The notes beneath the pieces were generated by a model that worked only from the letters and a program-made list of their open reading frames with translations, searched no databases and was not told the DNA's origin. The position numbers and the translations under genes were made by a program. From an uncultured Flavobacteriales bacterium (lineage in GTDB: Bacteria; Bacteroidota; Bacteroidia; Flavobacteriales_D; Sanyastnellaceae), in NCBI GenBank assembly GCA_937967465.1, contig CALBSW010000160.1, positions 1 to 14,357 of the forward strand: a stretch of DNA of 14,357 nt, in the 5' to 3' direction. This document shows, piece after piece, positions 8,054 through 14,357 of the stretch. The first letter of the stretch is position 1; each line of letters opens with the position of its first letter.

Positions 8054-8968
8054 TTAGGCCTTTGCCACAGGTGGTTTGACAGGCTTGCCAACGAGATACA
8101 CCCCAACGAAGATGAATCCCCCGAACACCCACAGCGGCCACCCTGTGTCCACCATGTAGTCCGTGCCACCCCACGTCGCTTGCACCATGCTCAGCAGCAC
8201 GGCCAACAGCGGCTGGAGATAGATGTAGACACTCACCACCGTGGGTGGGAGCTGCTGCAGCGCGAAGATGTTGAGCAGGTAAACCAGGAACGTCGTGGCG
8301 CCCACCACATAGGCAATCCCCGCCCATTCCCGCGGACCGAACACCGACCAATCGATCGCCATCGCTTGATTCCACCCGATGGGCGTCGAAAAAAGCCAAC
8401 CAAAGAGGAACACCCACGTGATGACCGTCAACGGCCGGTACTTCGCCATCAACGGCTTCACCGCCACCAGATAGAACGCGTAGCTCGTGGCATTCAGCAG
8501 GATCATCAAGTCGCCCTGCCACGTCGCATGCACCTTGGTGCCGGCACTGCTCCAAAGCAAGATGGCCGCAGCACCGATGCCCCCGAGGATGACACCGTAC
8601 AGCCTGCGCCGCACGATGGGCATGCCGAGCGCCACGGAGCTGGCGAGCAGCACGAGGATGGGGTTGACCGTCATGATCAAGCTGGCATTCACCGGGCTCG
8701 TCTCGCTGAGGCCATTGAAAAAGAGGAGCATGTTGATGCCCACCCCCGTCAATCCGCAAAAGAGCATGCGCGGCAAGTCCTTGCGGTCCACTTTCTCCGG
8801 GCGAAGGAGGTACAGGATGCCAAACAGGAGGAGTGCCCCGCTCACCCGCAACACGATGAATCCGCTCGGCCCCACCAAGTCCGGCATGAGCCCTTTCGCC
8901 ACGAGGTAATTGCCCCCGTAGGTCAAGGCCACAATGGCCAGGGCGAGGTGGGCCAACAGGCGTTTCAC
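8054..8968 (-). CDS. EamA/DMT superfamily transporter
   Basis: This 304-residue protein has about ten membrane helices and two EamA repeats. The first includes LTYGGNYLVAKG (15-26), PSGFIVLRVSGALLLF (34-49) and SPVNASLIMTVNPILVLL (91-108). The second includes NATSYAFYLVAVKPLM (159-174) and PPTVVSVYIYLQPLLAVLL (241-259). These are the conserved blocks of the drug/metabolite transporter family. The start codon is GTG at 8968: an in-frame stop lies four codons upstream, and the first internal Met (28) would remove helix 1. It sits 21 nt after the ArsC-like gene and 9 nt before the dioxygenase, so it is probably co-transcribed with both. The substrate cannot be read from sequence; an aromatic amino acid or tryptophan catabolite is a context guess. 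Confidence 0.93.
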   Translation of the reverse strand: MKRLLAHLALAIVALTYGGNYLVAKGLMPDLVGPSGFIVLRVSGALLLFGILYLLRPEKVDRKDLPRMLFCGLTGVGINMLLFFNGLSETSPVNASLIMTVNPILVLLASSVALGMPIVRRRLYGVILGGIGAAAILLWSSAGTKVHATWQGDLMILLNATSYAFYLVAVKPLMAKYRPLTVITWVFLFGWLFSTPIGWNQAMAIDWSVFGPREWAGIAYVVGATTFLVYLLNIFALQQLPPTVVSVYIYLQPLLAVLLSMVQATWGGTDYMVDTGWPLWVFGGFIFVGVYLVGKPVKPPVAKA

Positions 8969-8989
8969 GGAGTGCGATCAGCGAACGGA

Positions 8990-9343
8990 TCAGCCCTTCA
9001 AGGCAGCACGGGCGCCTTCGACAGCGGCCTTCGCCGACCCTGCAAACACAGCATCGTCGGTCAGGAGCACGGGGCGCTTCAAGAAGGTGTACTCCTCGAT
9101 GATGAGGCGGCGATAGTCGTCCTCGCTGAGGTCCTGATCGGCCAGCCCCATGGACCGGAATTTCATCGCCCGGCGGCTGAACAAGGCCTCGTAACTGCCG
9201 GCCAAGGCCTTCATGGCGTCCACCTCTTCGGGCGTAACACCGGCGGACTTGATGTCGCGGATTTCGGCGCCGGCACCGGCGGGGTTCAGGTCCGCATCAA
9301 TGCGCTGGCAGGTCTTGCAAGTCGGGAGGGTGAAGAATTTCAT
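8990..9343 (-). CDS. ArsC/Spx-family thioredoxin-fold protein
   Basis: I choose the ATG at 9343 (117 residues), because the product then starts MKFFTLPTCKTCQRI, the normal N-terminus for the family, 4 nt after the uridine kinase stop. The frame runs nine codons further upstream, but that would overlap the kinase. The N-terminal redox motif is CKTC (Cys9, Cys12). The ArsC-type C-terminal half has GSYEALFSRRA (49-59) and EEYTFLKRPVLL (83-94), ending in a short helix. The family holds glutaredoxin-dependent arsenate reductases and Spx-like regulators. This version, common in Bacteroidota, is usually labelled 'arsenate reductase family', but no other ars gene is nearby. Activity on arsenate is therefore unproven; a general redox role is as likely. 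Confidence 0.85.
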   Translation of the reverse strand: MKFFTLPTCKTCQRIDADLNPAGAGAEIRDIKSAGVTPEEVDAMKALAGSYEALFSRRAMKFRSMGLADQDLSEDDYRRLIIEEYTFLKRPVLLTDDAVFAGSAKAAVEGARAALKG

Positions 9344-9347
9344 CGGG

Positions 9348-9968
9348 TCAATCTCGGAGAAGGGAATCAATGGCGTTCAAGGCGGGGCTCAAATCGATGG
9401 GCACGTTCCGGTCATTGTCGACCACCACGCCCGCCAGATGTTGCACCGGCTCGAGGTAAGCGATGTCACCGGGCCGAACGTGACGGTCCCACTGGTACTG
9501 GATGATGTCGGGCGTGAGGCTGCGCTCCGCTTGGTCCCGGGCCATCCGCCTTTCCAAGCGGCGTTCAGGAGAAGCGTGGACGAGCACAGACAGGTCCAAC
9601 CGCTCGCGCACGCCCTCGTCGTGCAGCATGAAGAGCCCGTCCAGAAACACCACGGGGCGGGCGGGAATGTGCAAGGGCTCCGGCTCCACGCCCGGCTGGT
9701 TGAAGGTGTAACTCTGGATGTGCAAATCCTCCCCTGCTTTGAGACGGTCGAGGTCCGCAGCGAGGCGGTCCAGGGCCAAGGCGTCGGGCATGTCGAAGTT
9801 GGGTTCACCTTCGGCGTCACGCGGGACCTCCCCGATGGGCCGGTAGTAATCGTCCATGCGCAACACCGCTCCGCGGTTCCCATAATGGGCCAGCAGCCGG
9901 TCCACCACGGTGCCTTTGCCGGAGGCACTGCCCCCGACCACTCCTACGATGTGTGTGCGTTCAGTCAT
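9348..9968 (-). CDS. udk: Uridine kinase family protein
   Basis: This 206-residue P-loop kinase matches the uridine kinase/phosphoribulokinase family, which phosphorylates uridine and cytidine in pyrimidine salvage in the cytoplasm. The P-loop is GGSASGKGT (12-20). It continues with MDDYYRPIG (38-46), NFDMPDALALD (57-67, the family's NFDHPDA block), PVVFLDGLFML (105-115, Walker B region) and RRMARDQAER (140-149, the lid). The end VRPGDIAYLEP (164-174) also fits. The residue after the P-loop Lys is Gly instead of the usual Ser/Thr, as in adenylate kinases (GKGT). Its ATG overlaps the GH3 stop by 8 nt, and the ArsC-like gene follows after 4 nt. The exact nucleoside preferred is uncertain. Confidence 0.88.
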   Translation of the reverse strand: MTERTHIVGVVGGSASGKGTVVDRLLAHYGNRGAVLRMDDYYRPIGEVPRDAEGEPNFDMPDALALDRLAADLDRLKAGEDLHIQSYTFNQPGVEPEPLHIPARPVVFLDGLFMLHDEGVRERLDLSVLVHASPERRLERRMARDQAERSLTPDIIQYQWDRHVRPGDIAYLEPVQHLAGVVVDNDRNVPIDLSPALNAIDSLLRD

Positions 9969-11496
9969 GGACCATCAAGTTGTCGGCCATCGTCCGGTCA
10001 TTGGCCAGACGCGGCACTTTGTTCTGCCCGCCCAGCTTTCCGCGGCGCGCCATGGCGTCGTGAAACGCCCCCGGGGGCAAGGCCTGCAGCACTGCCGTGC
10101 GAAGCACCGAACCGGCGATCAGGTCGCGGTAATACGGGTTGCGCTCCTGCAAGGCGGCATCCAGGGCCGCCGCAAATCGGTCCGGATCCGAAGGCGCCGC
10201 TGCAAACTCGACAAACCACTCGTGATAGGGCAGGCCGGAGTCGGGATTGACTTCCGGCGCGACGTGAAATTCGACCACCTGCCCCCCGCACGTGGAAACG
10301 GCCTCCGCCATCGCGCCTTCCACCTCTTCCGCGATGACATGCTCTCCAAAGGCGCTGGTGAAATGCTTGATGCGGCCCGTCACGAGCACCCGCGCCGGCG
10401 CCAGCGAAACGAATCGCACCGTGTCCCCGATGTCGTAGGCCCAAAGCCCGGCATTGGAGGTGATGACCACCGCGTAGTTGACGCCCATTTCGACCTCACC
10501 CAAGCCCAGCCGGCGGGCACCCGGCTTGCCGTATTCATCGGCCGGAATGAACTCGAGGAACAGCCCGTCGTTTGCATTGACCAGAAGCCCCTCCCCTGGC
10601 TCGCCATCCTGGTAAGCGAGGAATCCTTCGCTCGCGGGATACGTCTCGACGCGCGGGACTTCTCCGCCAATGAGCTCGCGGAAGCGGTCTGCGTAAGGCG
10701 CGTACGCCACCCCTCCGAAGACGAACAGCGAGAAATTCGGGAAGACCTCGAGGACGTTGGCCTTGCCGGTGTACTCCAACAGGCGCTCGAAGTACATCTG
10801 CACCCAAGAAGGAATGCCACTGATCAGGCGCAGGTCCTCCCCCGCCGTCTCCCGGACGATGGCGTCCACCTTCTCTTCCCAATCCTCGATGGTATTTGTC
10901 TCCCAAGACGGCAGGCGGTTGCGCTGCAGGTAAGACGGAATGTGGTGGGCCACAATGCCACTCAGCCGGCCAAGTGGCACACCACCGGGCGTGTCGACCA
11001 ACGTGGGGCTTCCCTGCAGGAAAATCATCTTTCCCCCGACGAAGTCCGCCCGGCCCGTTCGGGCCACGTGGTGGAGCAGCGCCCTTCGCGCTGCACCGAT
11101 GTGATTGGGCAGGCTCGCGGCGGTGAGGGGAATGTACTTGGCCCCGGAGGTCGTTCCCGACGTCTTGCAGAAATACTGGGGCAATCCCGGCCACAGCACG
11201 TCCTGTTCTCCGGCCACGGCCCGCTCGACGTACGACTTGAGTCCCTCGTAATCGCGGACGGGAACCGCCTTCCGGAAGGCCGCGGCCTGTTCGGCTGAAT
11301 CGGACATGGCCGCGAGGTCAGCAAAACCGTGGTCCCGCCCAAACGCCGTGTCCGCCGCCTGGGTCAACAAGTCCGACAGCACGCCCGCCTGCGCAGAAGC
11401 AGGGTCGGCATTGCGCGCCCAATCCTGACGCCGGACCCGCGCTGCCCAAGGCCGCGCCAAGCGTCCTTTCCATCCTCCACCTGCTGAGTTTGCCAT
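9961..11496 (-). CDS. GH3 family acyl-adenylate-forming protein
   Basis: The product has 511 residues from the ATG at 11496. An upstream in-frame ATG at 11526 lies in the loop of a terminator hairpin, so I reject it. The protein belongs to the GH3 family, named after plant acyl-amido synthetases that adenylate a carboxylic acid and join it to an amino acid. The nucleotide-binding motifs are all present: TSGTTSGAKYIPLT (112-125), YPASEG (286-291), YDIGDTVRF (354-362) and GRIKHFTSAFGEHV (374-387). GKLGGQNKVPRL (487-498) is the usual end block in Bacteroidota copies. The acid and amine substrates of bacterial members are mostly unknown, and the acyl pocket cannot be read here. No signal peptide or membrane helix is seen. 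It heads the run with udk and the ArsC-like gene. Confidence 0.92.
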   Translation of the reverse strand: MANSAGGGWKGRLARPWAARVRRQDWARNADPASAQAGVLSDLLTQAADTAFGRDHGFADLAAMSDSAEQAAAFRKAVPVRDYEGLKSYVERAVAGEQDVLWPGLPQYFCKTSGTTSGAKYIPLTAASLPNHIGAARRALLHHVARTGRADFVGGKMIFLQGSPTLVDTPGGVPLGRLSGIVAHHIPSYLQRNRLPSWETNTIEDWEEKVDAIVRETAGEDLRLISGIPSWVQMYFERLLEYTGKANVLEVFPNFSLFVFGGVAYAPYADRFRELIGGEVPRVETYPASEGFLAYQDGEPGEGLLVNANDGLFLEFIPADEYGKPGARRLGLGEVEMGVNYAVVITSNAGLWAYDIGDTVRFVSLAPARVLVTGRIKHFTSAFGEHVIAEEVEGAMAEAVSTCGGQVVEFHVAPEVNPDSGLPYHEWFVEFAAAPSDPDRFAAALDAALQERNPYYRDLIAGSVLRTAVLQALPPGAFHDAMARRGKLGGQNKVPRLANDRTMADNLMVHD

Positions 11497-11510
11497 GGGC
11501 CCGAAAGATA

Positions 11511-11542
11511 GCGGCCCGCCCCCCATGAAGGGAGCGGGCCGC
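11511..11542 (-). terminator. Intrinsic terminator after the second T9SS cargo gene
   Basis: A perfect 9-bp GC stem (GCGGCCCGC 11511-11519 with GCGGGCCGC 11534-11542) closes a 14-nt loop. On the minus strand it is followed by TATCTTTC. It lies 21 nt after the cargo stop at 11564 and 14 nt before the GH3 ATG, so it separates the two units. The downstream T-run is imperfect, so termination may be partial. Confidence 0.7.
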
Positions 11543-11563
11543 CCACGTCTTGTCGACGCGAAA

Positions 11564-13603
11564 TCAGTGTTGCACGCGCATCTTCTTCGTCACGCGGGCA
11601 TCGCCGGTGAGCAAGGAGAAGGTGTACATGCCGTCTGCGAGGGCGGACGCGTCGTACACCACAGTGTGCTCGCCAGCTGGGCGGGCACCGAGGTCCAGGA
11701 GGTCCACCACGCGACCCTGCAGGTCACGCAGCTCAATCATGAAGTCGCCCCCCCAGTCGGAAGTGAAGGTGAAGCGGGTCTCGCCGTTGGTCGGGTTCGG
11801 GTAGTTGCCCTGGAGGTGGACGCCGTTGTAGGCACCCAACACGTCCACGCTCACCACTTCGCAGGTGATCAGGCGCACGGCCGGGGTGGCCGTCTGGGAC
11901 GTGAACCACACGTACTCACCGCTGCCTGCCTGCTGGTAAATCAGCGTGCTGTTGTCGGTGTCGGAGTTGCCGTTGCCGAGCACCGTCAACTGCAGGTCGT
12001 CGTAGTCGAATTCGGTGATCACCGCACCGGCGTAGAAACCGGGGGATGCGAGGCCGTCCACGGACACCTCGAGCTCGTCTTCGAAGGCGAGGGGGTAGTA
12101 CACGGGATTGTCCGCCGTACCGGCCCAGTTGGCATCCGAGGTGAATTCCGCAAACTCGTAAGGAGAGTCGCTCAGGCCCACTTCGGGATCCTGGTCAATC
12201 CAGCGGATTTCGAAGTCGATACCCGTGCTCGTGCTCGGGCCGAAAGCCACAGCCAAACCGTACACCGTCGTGCCTTCGTTGTGGAACGTGAAACGGTTGC
12301 CGTATCCGGTCGGTTCGTAGAAGTCGTTCTCGTCGTCGAAGCGCGGGCCGAGCTCCACATCCAACGTGGTCGGGTTGTCGTGTCCGAACTCGCACTCGGT
12401 GTACTCCATATCCACCTCCAACGTTCCAGCATCCTCAATGTTGGCACTGCTCATGGAGGCGCGGAGGGTGTACAGGCCCTCGGTCTCCGGCTCCCAGCCC
12501 GTCTCGATGTAGAGGGTGTCCTGCGGGTTGGCCGGGCAGTTGTCGTTGTTGGCGAAAGACGGAGCAGTGAACGGGTCCGTGACCGTCGTGCTCAACACAG
12601 CACCCATGTCGTCGAGGACCTCCACGGTCACCACACAGCTGTCCTGGTCGGCATAACCGGTGTTGCGGTAGAGGACACCGGCGAGGACACCTCCATCGGC
12701 TTCAGGAATCGCCTGCTCCATCGGGGTCACGCGGTATTCGAAGAGGAAGTAGACATCGCCGTTGGTCAACTGCACAAGCTCCAGGTCGTTGGCCACTGGG
12801 TTGGCATCGATGCGGATGTCGTCAATGCCCCAGTAGTAGTGGCTGTAGCCATTGCCCACTGTCGGATTTTGGCGGTAGGCGAAACGGATGTCCACGGCAG
12901 CCTCACCCGCTGCAGCACAGCTGATGTCCAAGCTCGTCACGAGCGGGTTGGCACTGGCGGAGTTGGCCGACGGGATGAATGTGCCGCCAGCCTCGAAGGA
13001 CGTCCAGTTGGCACCTCCGTCCGTGCTGACCTCCACGAAAATGGGCAGGAAGGGGTAGCAGCAGTAACGCAGGTACTGGTCCCAGCTGATGACCACGCTC
13101 TCCAGCTCGGTCATGTCGAGGGTCGGGAGGTTGAGGAAGCCCTCGGTGTCCTCCACACCGCTGCTGATCGGCGTGTTGTAGTAATCGCAGTCGAAAATCA
13201 TCCAGCCGTTGTCGGCGGTCTCGCTGCTCAGCCCTCCGATGTTGGTGCTGAATTCACCGGCCGGGGGCTGAACCCCGGATGCCGTGGCATCCTGGAAGTA
13301 ACCGTCGCCAGCGGCGTCCACGTACTGCCAGATGGTCACGTCCGGGCTGCTGTCCTCCACCGTCAAGGCGCCGTAGCCGTTGTTGCCGGCAAATCCGTTG
13401 GCGAAATCCTCGTAGAAGAAGATGATGGTGGAGTCTCCCCCTCCGCGCAAGCCCTTGGCCTCAGCGCGCATGATTTCCTCCAAACCGAGGAGACGGCTCG
13501 TTTCGAGCTCTTGCTCCGTGGCCTTACGGGGCAATTCCGTGGCCAGCTGGGCGGAGACTTGGAAGGCCAGCACACAGGCGGCCAGAGTAAAGATGTGCTT
13601 CAT
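11564..13603 (-). CDS. Secreted T9SS type A cargo protein with MAM/jelly-roll-like domain
   Basis: This complete 679-residue protein has a signal peptide, MKHIFTLAACVLAFQVSA before QLATE. Residues about 60-267 look like a MAM or 'choice-of-anchor' jelly-roll domain: FFYEDFANGF (62-71), LPTLDMTELESVVISWDQYL (159-178), VEVSTDGGANWTSF (190-203) and YYWGIDDIRID (256-266). This domain often occurs in Bacteroidota adhesins and secreted enzymes. Residues about 270-585 are beta-rich with no recognised catalytic motif. The sorting domain (about 598-679) begins QGNYPNPTNGETRFTF, has the DLGARPAGEHTV and LADGMYTFSL blocks, and ends TKKMRVQH. It should cross the outer membrane by the T9SS and be anchored or released. 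It is clearly related at its C-terminus to the truncated gene upstream. Substrate or partner unknown. Confidence 0.92.
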   Translation of the reverse strand: MKHIFTLAACVLAFQVSAQLATELPRKATEQELETSRLLGLEEIMRAEAKGLRGGGDSTIIFFYEDFANGFAGNNGYGALTVEDSSPDVTIWQYVDAAGDGYFQDATASGVQPPAGEFSTNIGGLSSETADNGWMIFDCDYYNTPISSGVEDTEGFLNLPTLDMTELESVVISWDQYLRYCCYPFLPIFVEVSTDGGANWTSFEAGGTFIPSANSASANPLVTSLDISCAAAGEAAVDIRFAYRQNPTVGNGYSHYYWGIDDIRIDANPVANDLELVQLTNGDVYFLFEYRVTPMEQAIPEADGGVLAGVLYRNTGYADQDSCVVTVEVLDDMGAVLSTTVTDPFTAPSFANNDNCPANPQDTLYIETGWEPETEGLYTLRASMSSANIEDAGTLEVDMEYTECEFGHDNPTTLDVELGPRFDDENDFYEPTGYGNRFTFHNEGTTVYGLAVAFGPSTSTGIDFEIRWIDQDPEVGLSDSPYEFAEFTSDANWAGTADNPVYYPLAFEDELEVSVDGLASPGFYAGAVITEFDYDDLQLTVLGNGNSDTDNSTLIYQQAGSGEYVWFTSQTATPAVRLITCEVVSVDVLGAYNGVHLQGNYPNPTNGETRFTFTSDWGGDFMIELRDLQGRVVDLLDLGARPAGEHTVVYDASALADGMYTFSLLTGDARVTKKMRVQH

Positions 13604-13620
13604 GATGTGAATTGGGTCGG

Positions 13621-13628
13621 CAAAATAA
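13621..13628 (-). promoter_or_regulatory. Possible -7 promoter element for the second T9SS cargo gene
   Basis: The minus strand reads TTATTTTG, close to the Bacteroidota -7 consensus TAnnTTTG (five of six defined positions), 17 nt before the ATG at 13603 and downstream of the previous gene's terminator. The expected transcript would have a short leader of about 10-15 nt. No good -33 TTTG is visible at the usual spacing; only a TTTC further up. The position, between a terminator and a start codon, is the main support. Confidence 0.35.
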
Positions 13629-13670
13629 CCCGTTCATCCCGTTCCACGTTGCACGAAACCACCGGACATG

Positions 13671-13697
13671 AAAAAGGGGGGCTCGAGGCCCCCCTTT
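13671..13697 (-). terminator. Strong intrinsic terminator after the truncated T9SS cargo gene
   Basis: A perfect 10-bp stem, AAAGGGGGGC (13673-13682) with GCCCCCCTTT (13688-13697), closes a 5-nt loop. On the minus strand it ends in five consecutive T. It lies 21 nt after the TAA at 13719. The A and T tracts on both sides could let it work in either direction. Confidence 0.9.
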
Positions 13698-13718
13698 CCA
13701 CAATCGATGTCGATCGAA

Positions 13719-14357
13719 TTACTTGATCACCAGCTTGCGGGTGGCGCGGGCGCCGTCCACGATGATGGTGTAGGTGTACATGCCAGCGGTGAGGCCCTCG
13801 AGGTCGAGGACTGCACGCTGCGTGCCAGCCGGCTGGACACCGAGGTCCATGCGGCGCACGATGGCACCGGTCAGGCTGGTCACCTCGAAGGTCACGTCAG
13901 CAGCCGCGTCGAGCGTGAAGTCGATGCGGGTGTTGCCGGTGGCCGGGTTCGGGTAGGCACGGCCGAGCTCGAAGCCCTCTCCGGCGAGGTTGTCCACGCT
14001 CATCGTGGTGGTGGCGTTCTCGTCGAGGTTGAGGCGAATCATCGGGCAGTTCGTCGTGAAGTACCAGTCGTAAGCGCTGCCGCTTCCGAATGGGCCGTAG
14101 ATGAAGACGGTCTGGTCGTACTGCGGGATGCTCGTTCCAATCTGGACGTTGTCACCACCGAGGTGCTCGAAGCAGGCCATCACAGCCTCACCAGCAGCCA
14201 CTTCGTAAGGCTCCTCAAGGGCAAAGGTGTACCAGGACACCTCACCGTCGCCGCTGTTCAGGAAGTTGGCCTCGAGGGAGACTTCCTCGGACGTGGCAAT
14301 GAGGCCGTCGTACTGGCCACCGCCATTGTTCCACTCGACCCAGTCGAAGAGGTGGCA
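13719..14357 (-). CDS. T9SS type A cargo protein, 5'-truncated by window edge
   Basis: The frame is open from the window edge (codons from 14357, reading CHLFDWVEWNNGGGQYDG) to a TAA at 13719, giving 212 residues of a longer protein. The GTG at 14240 is an internal Val, not a start. The visible part has a beta-rich segment (VSWYTFALEEPYEVAAGE, then MACFEHLGGDNVQIG), typical of the last domain before a sorting tag. The T9SS type A sorting domain follows: LGRAYPNPATGNTRIDFTL, LTGAIVRRMDLGVQPAGT, LTAGMYTYTI and the basic end ATRKLVIK. The full-length product is exported and surface-bound or released. Function cannot be judged without the N-terminal part. It ends at a strong terminator, so it is not in one unit with the next cargo gene. 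Confidence 0.9.
   Translation of the reverse strand, partial: CHLFDWVEWNNGGGQYDGLIATSEEVSLEANFLNSGDGEVSWYTFALEEPYEVAAGEAVMACFEHLGGDNVQIGTSIPQYDQTVFIYGPFGSGSAYDWYFTTNCPMIRLNLDENATTTMSVDNLAGEGFELGRAYPNPATGNTRIDFTLDAAADVTFEVTSLTGAIVRRMDLGVQPAGTQRAVLDLEGLTAGMYTYTIIVDGARATRKLVIK

Noticed and set aside
8049..8759. 236-codon minus-strand frame overlapping the EamA gene
   Set aside because: It is the same strand in another frame and lacks membrane helices or family motifs. The EamA frame has both EamA repeats.
7760..9505. 581-codon plus-strand open frame
   Set aside because: It runs antisense across four well-supported genes (dioxygenase, EamA, ArsC-like, udk). Its composition is dominated by His, Arg and Gln.
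11495..13726. 743-codon plus-strand open frame
   Set aside because: It is antisense to the second T9SS cargo gene and runs through both flanking terminators. Its Val/Gly/His-rich product has no motif.

Overview
The window reads as one 14.4 kb piece of a Bacteroidota chromosome. It is GC-rich (roughly 60% by eye), and every gene I can support lies on the minus strand. The lineage call rests on three secreted proteins ending in the type IX secretion (T9SS) type A sorting domain (YPNP start, basic end), a very long DUF2723 membrane protein of the kind found in most Bacteroidota, a bacterial GH3-family protein, and start sites without clear Shine-Dalgarno sequences. A high-GC Flavobacteriales-like or related marine or sludge lineage is my guess; the sequence alone does not settle the family.

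In transcription order (from high to low coordinates): a 5'-truncated T9SS cargo gene (14357-13719) ends at a strong intrinsic terminator (13697-13671). A second, complete T9SS cargo gene with a MAM/jelly-roll-like domain (13603-11564) follows and ends at a GC-rich hairpin (11542-11511). Then comes a tightly packed run: GH3 adenylate-forming enzyme (11496-9961), uridine kinase (8-nt overlap), ArsC/Spx-like thioredoxin-fold protein (4-nt gap), EamA/DMT transporter (21-nt gap, GTG start) and 3-hydroxyanthranilate 3,4-dioxygenase (9-nt gap). After a 52-nt gap comes a large acidic, cysteine-rich T9SS protein built of alternating Ig/PKD-like modules (7452-4951). After 83 nt comes the 1290-residue DUF2723 protein (4867-995), whose stop overlaps the purN start by one base (TGATG). 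A MarC-family membrane protein, cut by the window edge, follows 10 nt after purN.

Most of this is housekeeping or accessory metabolism: purine synthesis, pyrimidine salvage, tryptophan catabolism towards quinolinate/NAD and small-molecule transport. It is mixed with surface or secreted proteins. The most suggestive adjacency is the modular T9SS cargo followed directly by DUF2723, since DUF2723 includes TMEM260, an O-mannosyltransferase acting on Ig-like IPT domains in animals. A cargo-modification link is inference only. I see no RNA genes, CRISPR arrays, insertion sequences, or intergenic stretch over about 120 bases. I found no clear evidence of a wholly new system. The best leads are the alternating-module cargo protein, the apparent coiled-coil insert in the DUF2723 protein, and the GH3-udk-arsC-like overlap cluster.
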